The notes below the pieces were generated by a model that saw only the letters and a list, made by a program, of their open reading frames with translations, was not told the origin of the DNA and made no database searches. Position numbers and translations under genes: made by a program. A DNA stretch of 64,000 nt, taken from the NCBI GenBank assembly GCA_024279425.1, contig JAJRRO010000018.1:81198-145197 (forward strand), read 5' to 3'. The stretch is from Bacteroidota bacterium (GTDB lineage Bacteria; Bacteroidota; Bacteroidia; Flavobacteriales; Flavobacteriaceae). Every line of letters begins with the position of its first letter. Position 1 is the stretch's first letter. This document shows positions 36,501 through 46,806 of this stretch, in pieces.

Positions 36501-37613
36501 TTAAAGCCGAACTCCTATTCCAAATTCAACCCCTTCGGCTTTTGCCCCATGTGATTTTAGGGTAATTGTACCAAAAAGTTTATTCCCAAAATAACGCTTT
36601 AATCCTAGCCTATTATACACTTGACCCTCAAAATCAAAAGGATAATATATATAATACCCCAATTGTGTTATAATCGACATTTTATTGATGAACAATTCGT
36701 GACCCACAAATATTCCAATGCGTTTATAATCATCATCCGCAGATACTCCATTTTCTGGAAATGAAATGGATTGAAATTCAATCAGTTCTTTTAAAAAGTT
36801 CGAGAAAAACATATCGGCCCCTAACTGTATTGCACTTTTTCGGCCTACTCGTTTGTCTACGTGGGCAGAAATAATATAAAAAGGAAACTGTCCCGAATCA
36901 ATTACATCGCTTTCATTCAATCCTGTCCTTAATACAAAGTTATATTTTAAAGGTTCTGATTTTTTTTCTTTCGGGCCACTTTTCAGGTAATCAATGTTCT
37001 CACCTCCATCCAGATCATAAACAAGTCCGGCATTCAGAGCAAAGGTATTGGTAGAGGTATTAGGAGCTTTAAAATTCGCATTGGAATAGTGTATAACCGA
37101 AATGCCAGCTTTAAATCCCAGCCCCTTAAATACATTTTCCTTGTGATAGTTCAACATCAAATAGGTAGAGCTCAAAAAATGAGACCCATAGGCATTGTTC
37201 CTAAAATTATTGTACTTGTCATACGGGTTTGTGTTGTAGGCTATTCCTTGACCCATCCGAAATTGCATATATCTCTTGAAAAAGTAGAAATTGTAATGGG
37301 CATACAATCCAAAATTGTGACCAAGGGTTGCGTTGTTCATGTCTTGATACACAAAGGAATACCCTACATCTGGATAATTAAAGTCTTGCTCCCATTCATT
37401 CTGGCCATAGGTTTTTTTATTATAGGCAAGTATCAACCCTGCGGGATGATTGGATATTAAATGTGAAACATCAGGGTTATGCAATAGTACGGAACCATAG
37501 TATTGGTTAAGATCCAAGGTGTGTTTTGAAACCTCGTGGTCATTGACCTGAGAGAAACAAAAAGTCACTGCCAAAAGAAGCCCAATAAAGCAATTTACCT
37601 TCATGGTGGGCAA
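36501..37613 (-). CDS. PagL-like lipid A 3-O-deacylase / acyloxyacyl hydrolase
   Basis: 370 aa exported outer-membrane protein: signal peptide to CFSQ, then amphipathic strands. The HxS pair of the PagL active site is seen in VIHYSNANFKAPN, with further strands ending in EFGIGVRL. PagL-family enzymes remove an acyl chain from lipid A in the outer membrane. The expected Glu cannot be placed with certainty. The real start may be the second ATG (MKVNCFIG), three codons in. Upstream of the DUF2807 gene in the same transcript. Confidence 0.75.
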   Translation of the reverse strand: MPTMKVNCFIGLLLAVTFCFSQVNDHEVSKHTLDLNQYYGSVLLHNPDVSHLISNHPAGLILAYNKKTYGQNEWEQDFNYPDVGYSFVYQDMNNATLGHNFGLYAHYNFYFFKRYMQFRMGQGIAYNTNPYDKYNNFRNNAYGSHFLSSTYLMLNYHKENVFKGLGFKAGISVIHYSNANFKAPNTSTNTFALNAGLVYDLDGGENIDYLKSGPKEKKSEPLKYNFVLRTGLNESDVIDSGQFPFYIISAHVDKRVGRKSAIQLGADMFFSNFLKELIEFQSISFPENGVSADDDYKRIGIFVGHELFINKMSIITQLGYYIYYPFDFEGQVYNRLGLKRYFGNKLFGTITLKSHGAKAEGVEFGIGVRL

Positions 37614-37670
37614 AAGTAGGAAAAAGTAATCAAGAGGGCATTAACCGTTCCAAATGAATACATTCCTTTA

Positions 37671-38624
37671 TTAAAAAACCTCCTTCGCGATAGCTCTGAT
37701 ATTGTCAGATTTACCCATAGAATAGTAATGCAAGACAGGTACACCAGCTTCTTTTAATTCTTTGGATTGTTTAATGGCCCATTCAATACCAACTTGACGA
37801 ACCGCTTTATTATTTTCACAGGCATCCACTGCATCGATTAAATCTTGGGGTAGATCAATTCGAAATACTTGGGGCAACAATTGTAAATGTCGCTTTACCG
37901 CCATAGGCTTTATTCCCGGAATGATTGGAATGTCAATCCCAATATCCCTTGCCGCATCTACGAACTCAAAGAATTTTTGATTATCAAAAAACATCTGGGT
38001 CACTACGTAGTCAGCCCCTGCATCTACTTTTTCCTTGAGTCGTTTTAAATCTGATTTCAATGAAGGTGCTTCCAAATGCTTTTCAGGATATCCAGCCACA
38101 CCAATGCAAAATTGATCACTATGGTCCGTTTCAATAACCTCATGCAAATATTTGCCTTGATTTAGATTTTGAATCTGCTCCACTAAGTCAACCGCATACT
38201 GATGTCCTCCTTTTGTGGGCTGAAAGTATTTTTCTTCCCGCATTGCGTCTCCGCGTAACGCCATCACATTATCAATCCCTAAATAATGACAGTCAACCAA
38301 AACATACTCCGTTTCCTCCTTGGTAAAACCTCCACACAGTATATGGGGAACAGTATCTACCTTGTACTTATGTTTTATTGAGGCACAAATCCCCACAGTG
38401 CCCGGTCTCATTCGTGTCACCTTCTTATCCAATAAACCCTCTTTGTCTATATAAACATATTCTTCCCTTGAAGTGGTAACATCAATAAACGGTGGATCAA
38501 ATTCCATCAAAGGATCTATATTGTTATAGAGTTCTTGTATGTTTCGACCCTTTACAGGTGGAATCAATTCAAAGGAAAACAAAGTTTTGCCTTTCGCATT
38601 TTTTAAGTGGTCAGTAACTTTCAT
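37671..38624 (-). CDS. metF: 5,10-methylenetetrahydrofolate reductase
   Basis: Supplies 5-methyltetrahydrofolate to methionine synthase. 317-aa flavoprotein barrel: FSFELIPPVKGR at the start, DVTTSREEYVYID, the LRGDAMREE FAD region and VTQMFFDN. Downstream of the metH C-terminal half on the same strand, separated by a palindromic repeat and about 130 bases, so it probably shares the SAM-I-controlled transcript. Confidence 0.95.
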   Translation of the reverse strand: MKVTDHLKNAKGKTLFSFELIPPVKGRNIQELYNNIDPLMEFDPPFIDVTTSREEYVYIDKEGLLDKKVTRMRPGTVGICASIKHKYKVDTVPHILCGGFTKEETEYVLVDCHYLGIDNVMALRGDAMREEKYFQPTKGGHQYAVDLVEQIQNLNQGKYLHEVIETDHSDQFCIGVAGYPEKHLEAPSLKSDLKRLKEKVDAGADYVVTQMFFDNQKFFEFVDAARDIGIDIPIIPGIKPMAVKRHLQLLPQVFRIDLPQDLIDAVDACENNKAVRQVGIEWAIKQSKELKEAGVPVLHYYSMGKSDNIRAIAKEVF

Positions 38625-38710
38625 TTTATTCTACATCCCTTCTTGAAGAAAGAGAACTTATTTACCATTTGAATTTATTTTTGGCATCTTTTCCATCTAC
38701 CCATCTTTTG

Positions 38711-38732
38711 CATTCCTGCCTTCGCAGGAATG
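38711..38732. repeat. Dispersed palindrome between metH and metF
   Basis: Inverted repeat CATTCCTGC-cttc-GCAGGAATG (9-bp arms, 4-base loop) followed by ACAA. This 'tgcnnncgcaggaatg' type is a common intergenic element in flavobacteria; no U-run, so probably not a terminator. Confidence 0.7.
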
Positions 38733-38753
38733 ACAATCAATAAACTACGGCCA

Positions 38754-41513
38754 TTAGTTATCAACTAAATTAGGTGCCAACCATTTTTTTGCCTCTTCCA
38801 AAGGTATTCCTTTTCGTTTGGCATAATCCTGAACTTGGTCTTCTTTTATTTTCCCCAACCCAAAATACCGGGCTTCTGGATTTGCAAAATAATAACCGCT
38901 TACGCTAGCCGCTGGCCACATGGCCAAACCTTCCGTCAATTCTACTCCTATATTTTCTTTAACCCCTAAAAGTTCCCATATTGTAACTTTTTCTAAATGA
39001 TCGGGACATGCGGGATATCCGGGAGCCGGACGAATACCTTTATAAGATTCTTTGATGAGTTCTTCATTGCTTAAGTTTTCACTAGAGTCATAGCCCCAAT
39101 GCCCAGTCCTAATCTGCTTGTGCAAATATTCGGCAAAAGCCTCTGCCAAACGGTCTGCAAGCGCTTTGATCATAATTGAATTGTAATCATCATGGTTCTT
39201 TTCATATTCCGAAGCCAATTCTGCAGTTCCAAATCCCGTACTCACACAAAAACAACCTAAATAATCTTGAATTCCCGTGGTTTTGGGTGCAATAAAATCG
39301 GCGAGGGCAAAATTTGGCACTCCATCGCGTTTTTTTAGTTGTTGACGGAGCGTACGGAAAATGTACTTTTCCTCCATTTTCCCTTCGACTGCGCTCAGGG
39401 TGACATTTCGCTCCATATTTGACAAACCATCAACTTCGATATCATCATCAATGCTGTTTGCCGGGAACAATCCAAAAACGGCTTTTGCCCTTAATTGCTT
39501 TTCTCCAATAATCTTTTTGAGCATGGTTCTAGCATCTTCAAAGAGTTCCGTTGCTTGGGAACCTACAATAGTATCGTTCAAAATTTGAGGATATTTACCA
39601 TGCAGCTCCCAACTTCTAAAAAATGGGGTCCAATCTATAAATTCCTCCAATTTTTGAAGCTCTAAATCCTCAATAACTTGAATTCCCAATGATTCGGGTT
39701 TTATTATTTCTGAAGTTTTCCAACTAATTTGAAACTTATTATCTCGAGCAGCTTCAATTGATCTATATTCCTTTTGTCTTGAGCGCTTTAAAAATTTATC
39801 CCTGAATGTTTCATAGTCCAATTTAATGGATTTCTTATATCCGATGGAGCTTTCCTTCTTCAACAAATCACCAACAACCGTTACTGCGCGCGAAGCGTCA
39901 TTAACATGAACAACGGCATTTTGGTACTGTGGATCGATTTTTACCGCGGTATGAGCCTTACTGGTGGTGGCTCCCCCAATCAACAGGGGAACTCTAAAGT
40001 TTTGCCGTTCCATTTCTTTGGCCAGGAAAACCATTTCATCAAGTGAGGGTGTGATTAATCCGCTAAGACCAATAATGTCAACTTTTTCTTCTTTAGCCTT
40101 ATTTATTATCTTTTCTGGAGGTACCATAACCCCTAAATCGACAATTTCATAATTGTTACATGCCAGCACAACACTAACTATATTTTTTCCAATATCGTGC
40201 ACATCTCCTTTTACCGTGGCCATAAGAATTTTTCCAGCTCCTCTGGCATCATTGGCTTGGGGGTTTTTCAATTTTTCTTCCTCAATGAAAGGCAGCAAAT
40301 AGGCTACAGCTTTTTTCATTACTCTTGCAGACTTTACGACCTGTGGCAAGAACATTTTTCCGTTCCCGAATAAATCCCCGACTACATTCATTCCTGTCAT
40401 CAAATGTCCCTCAATAACTTCAATGGGTTTATCAACACTTAATCTCGCCTCTTCTATATCTTCAACGATATATTGATCTATTCCTTTTACCAAGGCCCTA
40501 GTAATCCTATTTTGAATTGGCTCCTCCCTCCAAGATAGATCAACCTTGCTTTCTTTTGCCTTACCTACAACAGATTCAGCAATATCCAATAACCGCTCAG
40601 TGGCATCATCTCTACGGTTAAGTATTACATCCTCAACATGTTCCAATAAATTTCTAGGGATATCATCGTAAACTTCCAACATGGCTGGGTTCACAATCCC
40701 CATGTTCATTCCTGCCTGAATAGCATGGTATAGAAAAACGGAGTGCATAGCCTCACGCACTGGATTATTACCCCTAAAGCTAAATGAAACATTACTTATT
40801 CCACCACTGACACTGCAATGCGGAAGGTTTTCCTTAACCCATTGCGTAGCTTCAATAAAATCAAGGGCGTTTCGTTTGTGCTCCTCCATACCCGTGGCCA
40901 CAGGGAATACGTTTAAATCAAAAATGATGTCTTCCGCAGGAAATCCGACTTTATCTACCAATATATCATACGAGCGTTGGGAAATTTCCAATCTTCGTTC
41001 ATAATTATCAGCCTGTCCCACTTCATCAAAGGCCATTACGATAACGGCAGCACCATACCGCTTTATTAACTTCGCCTGTTGAATAAACTGTTCTTCTCCT
41101 TCTTTTAGGCTAATGGAGTTAACCACGCATTTTCCTTGAACAACTTGTAGACCCGCCTCAATAATCTCCCATTTAGAGCTATCAATCATTATAGGTACAC
41201 GTGCAATATCGGGTTCAGCAATGACCAGATTCAAGAACTTGACCATGGCTTCTTTGCCATCAATAAGTCCATCATCCATGTTGATATCTATAATCTGTGC
41301 GCCGCCCTCTACTTGGTGACGGGCAATTTCCAAAGCCTCCTCGAAATTCTCCTCTTTTATTAAGCGAAGAAATTTCTTTGAACCCGCCACGTTGGTCCGC
41401 TCACCCACATTTATAAAATTGCTTTCGGGTGTTACCATCAATGGTTCAAGACCACTTAGTTTTAAGTATCGTTGCTCGTCACTTGTTGTCCGTTGTTCGT
41501 TGATTTGACTCAT
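38754..41513 (-). CDS. metH: Methionine synthase MetH, C-terminal half (folate, cobalamin and activation domains)
   Basis: 919 aa. Begins with a pterin-binding barrel ([15 protein letters not shown]), then the cap, then the B12 domain with the base-off ligand motif [10 protein letters not shown] (DxHxxG), then the SAM-binding activation domain ([11 protein letters not shown]). It lacks the homocysteine-binding domain, which is encoded by a separate gene upstream. A 7-residue TLSAVEG insert at about residue 705 comes from a dispersed repeat inserted in frame. The first dozen residues ([11 protein letters not shown]) are encoded by another simple repeat, so the original start is uncertain. Confidence 0.93.
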   Translation of the reverse strand: MSQINEQRTTSDEQRYLKLSGLEPLMVTPESNFINVGERTNVAGSKKFLRLIKEENFEEALEIARHQVEGGAQIIDINMDDGLIDGKEAMVKFLNLVIAEPDIARVPIMIDSSKWEIIEAGLQVVQGKCVVNSISLKEGEEQFIQQAKLIKRYGAAVIVMAFDEVGQADNYERRLEISQRSYDILVDKVGFPAEDIIFDLNVFPVATGMEEHKRNALDFIEATQWVKENLPHCSVSGGISNVSFSFRGNNPVREAMHSVFLYHAIQAGMNMGIVNPAMLEVYDDIPRNLLEHVEDVILNRRDDATERLLDIAESVVGKAKESKVDLSWREEPIQNRITRALVKGIDQYIVEDIEEARLSVDKPIEVIEGHLMTGMNVVGDLFGNGKMFLPQVVKSARVMKKAVAYLLPFIEEEKLKNPQANDARGAGKILMATVKGDVHDIGKNIVSVVLACNNYEIVDLGVMVPPEKIINKAKEEKVDIIGLSGLITPSLDEMVFLAKEMERQNFRVPLLIGGATTSKAHTAVKIDPQYQNAVVHVNDASRAVTVVGDLLKKESSIGYKKSIKLDYETFRDKFLKRSRQKEYRSIEAARDNKFQISWKTSEIIKPESLGIQVIEDLELQKLEEFIDWTPFFRSWELHGKYPQILNDTIVGSQATELFEDARTMLKKIIGEKQLRAKAVFGLFPANSIDDDIEVDGLSNMERNVTLSAVEGKMEEKYIFRTLRQQLKKRDGVPNFALADFIAPKTTGIQDYLGCFCVSTGFGTAELASEYEKNHDDYNSIMIKALADRLAEAFAEYLHKQIRTGHWGYDSSENLSNEELIKESYKGIRPAPGYPACPDHLEKVTIWELLGVKENIGVELTEGLAMWPAASVSGYYFANPEARYFGLGKIKEDQVQDYAKRKGIPLEEAKKWLAPNLVDN
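39381..39404. repeat. Dispersed palindromic repeat, copy inside metH
   Basis: Same 24-bp sequence as at 36418-36441, here in frame between the cobalamin and activation domains of the methionine synthase, adding TLSAVEG in a poorly conserved linker. Confidence 0.8.
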
Positions 41514-41898
41514 AGCTTCTTGTGGTAATTTATAAATCCGTTCAACAATTTTTTTACCCTTTTAATCTCATCTAAAATTAAATCAGTACCCCCATCTGTA
41601 AATCCTAAATCATTAGCTAAAATCAATTGTGTTTCCAACTCATAGAGAGAACCCCTTGAGATATGCAGGAAATGAATTGTTTCTTTGGCTGTTTGCCTAC
41701 CACAACCTTCGGCAATATTCGAAGAAACGGAAATTACACATCGTCTAACTTGCGAGGTCAATGCAAATTGCTCTTCTTTGGGGAAAGTTATGGTCAAAAT
41801 ATAAACGGATTTAACCAACTCCCTTGCCTGCACCCAAACATCTAATTCTTTATAATCCAAATTTCTAATCTTAATTTATACAATCGTCAACGAGCAAC
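41471..41898. mobile_element. Putative small inserted element carrying a four-helix-bundle gene
   Basis: The four-helix-bundle gene is bracketed by inverted GTTGCTCGT (41471-41479) and ACGAGCAAC (41890-41898), each inside a longer low-complexity stretch of CGTTGTTCGTTG type. The right end coincides with the stop codon of the metH N-terminal gene and the left end lies within the first codons of the C-terminal gene. Insertion between the two metH halves is inferred; no transposase is present. Confidence 0.4.
41510..41860 (-). CDS. Four-helix-bundle protein (S23/IVS family)
   Basis: 116 aa. Matches the family first seen in 23S rRNA intervening sequences: [44 protein letters not shown], and the end helices. 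Function unknown; related proteins serve as accessory (Avd-like) factors. It lies between the two metH genes, overlapping the C-terminal one by 4 bases, although it has no evident role in methionine synthesis. Confidence 0.88.
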   Translation of the reverse strand: MDYKELDVWVQARELVKSVYILTITFPKEEQFALTSQVRRCVISVSSNIAEGCGRQTAKETIHFLHISRGSLYELETQLILANDLGFTDGGTDLILDEIKRVKKLLNGFINYHKKL

Positions 41899-42908
41899 TA
41901 ATAACGATTAACCAAAACCACTAACTCCCTCGGTTTATACTCCTTTGCCAAATCTGACATTGCCTTTATATGTTCTGGAGTCGTACCACAACACCCTCCC
42001 ACTATATTTACCAGTCCTTTATCTAGATACTCTTTAATTTGGGAAGCCATTTGTTCTGGAGTTTCATCATATTCTCCAAAGGCATTTGGTAAACCTGCGT
42101 TGGGGTGTGCTGAAACAGCGCGCTCCGTTTTGGCCGATAACACTTCTAAATGAGGTACTAACTGGTTAGCTCCCAAGGCACAATTAAATCCGACTGAAAG
42201 TACAGGAATATGTGAAATTGAAATTAAAAAGGCCTCCGCGGTCTGCCCGGATAGGGTTCTGCCTGAGGCATCCGTTATCGTTCCACTGACCATAATAGGG
42301 ACATCCAAATCACGTTCCTCTTTGACCTCTTCGATAGCAAATAAAGCCGCTTTGGCGTTCAAGGTATCAAATATGGTCTCGACCAACAGCAAGTCGGCTC
42401 CCCCATCTAACAAAGCTTCTACTTGGAGCTTATATGCAATTCGTAATTCATCAAAAGAAACAGCTCTAAAACCGGGGTCGTTTACATCTGGTGACATACT
42501 TGCGGTTTTGTTGGTAGGACCAATACTCCCGGCTACAAATCTTGGTTTTTCCGGATTCCTCGCAGTAAATTCATCTGCAACTTTTTTTGCGATTTTGGCT
42601 GATTCACAATTAAGCTCATAAACCAAATCTTCCATATGGTAATCCGCCATGGCAATGGTAGTGCTTGAAAAGGTATTGGTTTCAATTATATCTGCACCCG
42701 CTTCAAAAAATTTTGCGTGAATTGTAGCGATAGCCTCTGGTTGTGTAAGGGACAATAAGTCATTATTACCTTGTAAAGGGTGTGGCCATTCTTTAAAACG
42801 CTCTCCCCGAAAATCTTCCTCGGTAAACTTATGACGCTGGAGCATGGTACCCATAGCCCCGTCAAGTATCAATACCCTCTCTTGTAAAATTTGATTTATA
42901 TCTTTCAT
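41898..42908 (-). CDS. metH: Methionine synthase MetH, N-terminal half (homocysteine-binding)
   Basis: 336-aa homocysteine S-methyltransferase domain: [34 protein letters not shown], the VGFNCALGA zinc Cys and the C-terminal [11 protein letters not shown] pair of zinc cysteines. It is equivalent to residues 1-340 of E. coli MetH, so the synthase is split into two polypeptides. First gene behind a SAM-I riboswitch. Confidence 0.95.
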   Translation of the reverse strand: MKDINQILQERVLILDGAMGTMLQRHKFTEEDFRGERFKEWPHPLQGNNDLLSLTQPEAIATIHAKFFEAGADIIETNTFSSTTIAMADYHMEDLVYELNCESAKIAKKVADEFTARNPEKPRFVAGSIGPTNKTASMSPDVNDPGFRAVSFDELRIAYKLQVEALLDGGADLLLVETIFDTLNAKAALFAIEEVKEERDLDVPIMVSGTITDASGRTLSGQTAEAFLISISHIPVLSVGFNCALGANQLVPHLEVLSAKTERAVSAHPNAGLPNAFGEYDETPEQMASQIKEYLDKGLVNIVGGCCGTTPEHIKAMSDLAKEYKPRELVVLVNRY

Positions 42909-43032
42909 TCTAATTTTCTCAATTTAGCATCCTACATCAATGTAACCAGTAATAATTACTGACCAAATGACATTACAATAATCACAAATAGATATCAAGA
43001 ATAGAAAAGAGGAAGACCATGGTCTACTTTTT

Positions 43033-43148
43033 TGTTATCTGTCCCGCAAACGCGTGATAGAATGTAGCACCTTCTTTATCCCGGTAGCTATCGGAAAAAG
43101 GGTTGCCAAGGTTTCATAGGGTCTAGTCCCTCCGCCTTTCTTGATAAC
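43033..43148 (-). ncRNA. SAM-I (S-box) riboswitch upstream of metH
   Basis: The P1 arms are GTTATC (43148 side) and GATAAC (43033 side). The conserved core on the minus strand reads AAGAAAGGCGGAGGGACTAG, then ACCCTATGAAACCTTGGCAACC, shown here only in part, and AAGGTGCTACATTCTATC. This is the S-box consensus (GGnGGAGGGAcnGgCCC-ATGAAACCnnGGCAACC-GGTGCtAnnTCC). It should turn off the metH-metF transcript when SAM is abundant. The leader ends about 125 bases before metH with no textbook U-run terminator, so the expression platform is unclear. Confidence 0.92.
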
Positions 43149-43204
43149 TGTTTCAATTTAATTATGAACTAATTGCAAAGAAACGGCACAGTTCTATTAA
43201 AAGC

Positions 43205-43238
43205 AAGGAATGACCTAAGTTTTAGATATTCATTCCTT
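43205..43238 (-). terminator. Hairpin at the end of the siroheme operon
   Basis: Inverted repeat with 9-bp arms AAGGAATGA and TCATTCCTT overlapping the stop codon of the siroheme gene; on the minus strand it is followed by GCTTTTAAT, a weak U-tract. Likely terminator separating this operon from the metH riboswitch. Confidence 0.5.
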
Positions 43239-43829
43239 ATTTTCATCTGCCGAATCCACCAATACTTTGGTAACTTCATTCATTCGTTCAACTTTGGTCT
43301 CAAAATTTCCTTTTATGCTTTTGCGATACATATTTAAATTTTGGACCATTTGATCAATGTTTTCGGGGATAACATCCTCAAAAAATTGACGCAGCCTTTT
43401 AGCGGTTGTGGGTGATTTACCATTCGTTGATATAGCCACCTTTATATTTCCCTTGGTTACTATTCCACCCATGTAAAAATCACAATATGGTGGGTTATCA
43501 GCAACATTCACTAATTTATCTAATTTCCTGCAATCCTGAAACACTTGAATATTGACCTCTGGAATATTGGTTGTGGCCACTACAATATGCTTTCCCTTAA
43601 GATATTTTTCCTGATATATATCTGCTATCAATTCAACATTGTGCTTTTCGGCCAACGCTTTGGTCTCTCCCTTAAAAAAAGGAGACACCATAGTAATATT
43701 GGCATCTGGACTTGATTTCGTCAAAAAATTCAATTTCTCTTCTGCAACATTTCCACCACCAACAATCAAAACGGAAAGTTCTGAGACCTTAAGGAAAATA
43801 GGATATAGATTGTTCCGCTCCATAATCAA
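43230..43829 (-). CDS. Precorrin-2 dehydrogenase / sirohydrochlorin ferrochelatase (CysG N-terminal type)
   Basis: 199 aa. NAD-binding start LSVLIVGGGNVAEEKLNFL, then NVADNPPYCDFYMGGIVTKGN and AISTNGKSPTTAKRLRQFFE, the Met8/CysG-N family. Oxidises precorrin-2 and inserts iron to make siroheme. Its start overlaps the end of cobA by 4 bases. In this cluster siroheme is needed by the adjacent sulfite reductase. Confidence 0.92.
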   Translation of the reverse strand: MIMERNNLYPIFLKVSELSVLIVGGGNVAEEKLNFLTKSSPDANITMVSPFFKGETKALAEKHNVELIADIYQEKYLKGKHIVVATTNIPEVNIQVFQDCRKLDKLVNVADNPPYCDFYMGGIVTKGNIKVAISTNGKSPTTAKRLRQFFEDVIPENIDQMVQNLNMYRKSIKGNFETKVERMNEVTKVLVDSADENKE

Positions 43830-44593
43830 AGAGCCCCTTCTTGCTCGGTATAATTTCTTTGAATTTTCAAAATCTGTTCGCGATGTCTAACCACCTCACC
43901 AATGATAATTATTGCGGGGTTTTTCAATTTTTCTTGTTCAACCACATTTTCGATCGATGAAATAGTCCCAATACCAATTTTTTCATTCGCATGGGTACCG
44001 TTTTGTATAATCGCAATTGGGATATTTGCCTTACCTTCTTTTTTGTAGAGCTCAACAACCGTAGGCAGCTTACTCATTCCCATAAGAATGACAACGGTCG
44101 CATTTGATTTGGCCGCAAGCCACACGTCTTCAGATAATTTATGTTCTTTGGTAGTTCCCGTTATTACCCAAAAACTCTCCGTAGACCCTCTTTTGGTAAC
44201 TGGAATATTTTGAGCAGCAGGTACAGACACCGAAGACGAAATCCCTGGAACCATTGCCACTTGCAACCCGTGGGCCGCTGCATATTGCATCTCTTCAGCT
44301 CCTCTTCCAAAGACAAAGGGGTCTCCTCCTTTAAGTCGGACTACATGTCCATGAGATTTGGCCCTACTTTCTATCAATTCATTGATTTGATCTTGTTGAT
44401 ACTCATAGGATCCCCGCCTCTTTCCAACAAAAATATGCTCAGCGTTCGGAGCATGGTCCAACAACTCAATATCAACCAAGGCATCATATAAAACCACATC
44501 CGCACTGGCGAGTGCCTTGACCCCTTTTAAGGTGATTAAATCAACATCACCAGGGCCAGCTCCAACCACCGTCAATTTTGGAATCTTATACAT
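43826..44593 (-). CDS. cobA: Uroporphyrinogen-III C-methyltransferase
   Basis: SAM-dependent methylation of uroporphyrinogen III to precorrin-2. Motifs VGAGPGDVDLITLKG, YDALVD, RLKGGDPFVFGRG and PGISSSVSVPA are all present, 255 aa. It overlaps the sulfite reductase gene by 8 bases, so sulfite reductase, CobA and the ferrochelatase form one transcription unit. Confidence 0.95.
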   Translation of the reverse strand: MYKIPKLTVVGAGPGDVDLITLKGVKALASADVVLYDALVDIELLDHAPNAEHIFVGKRRGSYEYQQDQINELIESRAKSHGHVVRLKGGDPFVFGRGAEEMQYAAAHGLQVAMVPGISSSVSVPAAQNIPVTKRGSTESFWVITGTTKEHKLSEDVWLAAKSNATVVILMGMSKLPTVVELYKKEGKANIPIAIIQNGTHANEKIGIGTISSIENVVEQEKLKNPAIIIIGEVVRHREQILKIQRNYTEQEGAL

Positions 44594-46679
44594 TTACTAA
44601 ATCTAATTTTCGATATTTTTCTACAGTTTTGAGAAAATCTTTTGCATCCTCCATATAGTTTAATGCAAATTCTTCTGTAGGTTCCTTTTTGTTCAGTTGC
44701 AATACCAAAACCTCAAAACCCTTTTTCAATCCAATTTTATTAGATGAAACGAAAATTTCATCAAAATCTTTGATAATACCTGCATGTGTATTGGTCTTAG
44801 CTTTTTCGGAAATCAATAAGGCTTTTGCCGTATTTACCATAGATAAATATGAATGGTAAATACTTGCTGCCCATTTTCCTTCTTCATACGAAGTAGCTGC
44901 GTTTTCAATTTTATCATCACTTTCAAACAACAAAGTAGCCACCAAATCTATCACGACTCCTGCGCACTCACCAACCCCTATAGCTTTGCGGTATCTCTCC
45001 TTAGCACCCCAATCTATTAAATCATCATTGGAAAGGTCATCCAGAGTTCCCAAGGGCCTTAATAAATCATAAAAATAAAGTTCTCCTTTTTCAGTATAAT
45101 ATTCAGGATAGGCCAACCCATTACCATTCGCATCAAAATCATTTAAAATAAGCCGAAGGGCCTCGGGGCCTCTTTTACTGGGAACCTTGATTACCTTATC
45201 GGCAAACTTTCCATTTCCTCCACCTAAATTCCCGCCACCTAACAATACTTGTAAAGCTGGTGCCACTAACTTATCCTTTGTTCTTATTGACATTCCCTGA
45301 AAACCAATATTGGCCATATTATGCTGACCACAAGCATTCATGCAACCGCTTATTTTTATAATTACATCAGGGTTACTTATGTATTGTGGGTATTCAGCTT
45401 TAATAACCCTCTCCAATTCCTCTGCAATTCCTGTACTACTTGCAATTCCCAAATTACAAGTGTCTGTTCCTGGACATGCCGTAATATCCAACGCCTTATT
45501 ATATCCAGCTTCGACAAAACCTAATTTTTCCAACTCAACATAAAAGAAAGGAACCAACTCTTCCTTTATAAAAGGAATCAATATATTTTGTCGCAATGAT
45601 AGGCGTATTTCACTGGCAGCATATTTTTCAACCAAATTGGCAAGAAGTCTTGCCTTATCAGTGTAAAAATCACCCAACAATACCTTAACACCGAGGGCAA
45701 CATATCCATCCTGCTTTTGTTGAATCAAATTGGTGGATTTCCATTGATCGAAAGCCTTTTGGTCAGCTATTTCAACTTTAGGAACATTTTCTATATTGGC
45801 TACTTCAGATTGAACATATGCCTGAGCATCGATAGGACAACTTTCATAGGGAACTGCTTTTTGTTCTTCCCGTAATAATTTATTGAAACCATCAAGGCCA
45901 ATATCCTTCAATAAGTATTTTAATCTGGCTTTTGACCTACTCTTTCTTTCGCCATAACGGTCAAAGACCCGTACCACACCTTCCATTAACGGAATAATCT
46001 TATCAGAAGGTAAAAAACTAAAAAGCTCATCTGCATGTCTGGGCTGTGAACCCAAACCACCACCAAGCATTACCTTAAAGCCTTTAACACCATTCTCTAT
46101 CTTGGCAATAAAACCAATGTCGTGCATATAAGACAATCCAGTATCTGCCTCACTTGCCGAGAAAGACACCTTGAACTTTCTACCCATATCCTGACTGATG
46201 GGATTACGTAGGAAATATTCAAAAAGAGCATGTGCATATGGCGACACGTCAAAGGGTTCATCCATGTCTATTCCCGCGGTCTCACTTGCTGTAACGTTAC
46301 GAACCGTATTCCCACAGGCCTCTCTTAGGGTTACATCATCTTTTTCCAATTGGGCCCAAAGTTCTGGCGTACGGTCTAGATCAACATAATGAATTTGTAT
46401 ATCCTGGCGGGTGGTGATGTGCAAACGCCCGGTCGAATATTCATCGGACACATCACAGATTCGTCTGAGCTGTTTAGAGCTTACCTTACCATATGGTAGT
46501 TTTATGCGTATCATTTGAACGCCAGGTTGACGTTGACCATAAACACCTCGTGCCAATCTTAGACTGCGAAATTTCTCCTCATCTAAATTACCCTCCTTGA
46601 ACTGACGAATTTTAGCCTCCAGTTCTATGATATCCTTTTCTATTACAGGATTTTCTATTTCACTTCTAAAACTTTGCAT
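44586..46679 (-). CDS. Siroheme sulfite (nitrite) reductase with C-terminal HEPN-like domain
   Basis: 697 aa. Two repeated ferredoxin-like half domains (HITTRQDIQIHYVDL and LSLRQNILIPFI) and the 4Fe-4S/siroheme ligands CPGTDTC and GCMNAC identify a siroheme reductase of the NirA/CysI group. About 150 extra residues follow (from about 545): an all-helical segment with SIYHSYLSMVNTAKALLISE, typical of HEPN domains. The context (cysDNH, siroheme genes) argues for sulfite as substrate. The electron donor is probably ferredoxin; no CysJ flavoprotein is nearby. Confidence 0.9.
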   Translation of the reverse strand: MQSFRSEIENPVIEKDIIELEAKIRQFKEGNLDEEKFRSLRLARGVYGQRQPGVQMIRIKLPYGKVSSKQLRRICDVSDEYSTGRLHITTRQDIQIHYVDLDRTPELWAQLEKDDVTLREACGNTVRNVTASETAGIDMDEPFDVSPYAHALFEYFLRNPISQDMGRKFKVSFSASEADTGLSYMHDIGFIAKIENGVKGFKVMLGGGLGSQPRHADELFSFLPSDKIIPLMEGVVRVFDRYGERKSRSKARLKYLLKDIGLDGFNKLLREEQKAVPYESCPIDAQAYVQSEVANIENVPKVEIADQKAFDQWKSTNLIQQKQDGYVALGVKVLLGDFYTDKARLLANLVEKYAASEIRLSLRQNILIPFIKEELVPFFYVELEKLGFVEAGYNKALDITACPGTDTCNLGIASSTGIAEELERVIKAEYPQYISNPDVIIKISGCMNACGQHNMANIGFQGMSIRTKDKLVAPALQVLLGGGNLGGGNGKFADKVIKVPSKRGPEALRLILNDFDANGNGLAYPEYYTEKGELYFYDLLRPLGTLDDLSNDDLIDWGAKERYRKAIGVGECAGVVIDLVATLLFESDDKIENAATSYEEGKWAASIYHSYLSMVNTAKALLISEKAKTNTHAGIIKDFDEIFVSSNKIGLKKGFEVLVLQLNKKEPTEEFALNYMEDAKDFLKTVEKYRKLDLVNV

Positions 46680-46716
46680 ATCTCTTTTTTTACGTCAAAA
46701 ATTTGACCTTTACATA

Positions 46717-46749
46717 AAATCTATTTTTCCTATAGGAAAATATAGATTT
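46717..46749. promoter_or_regulatory. Near-perfect palindrome upstream of sulfite reductase (candidate sulfur operator 3)
   Basis: Left arm AAATCTATTTTTCC and right arm GGAAAATATAGATTT meet at TATA; only one extra T breaks the symmetry. In minus orientation it aligns over 26 bp with two sites ahead of the DUF2061/cysH genes. Lies about 40 bases before the sulfite reductase start and after cysN, with no U-run, so an operator fits better than a terminator. Confidence 0.5.
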
Positions 46750-46806
46750 CTTAATCGACTATTTATCATTGCCATCAAAGTGCCAATGGCTTTGAGACAA
46801 TTGCAT

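Noticed and set aside
38625..38753. Riboswitch upstream of metF
   Set aside because: Only the CATTCCTGC palindrome is present; no S-box or SAM-II core.
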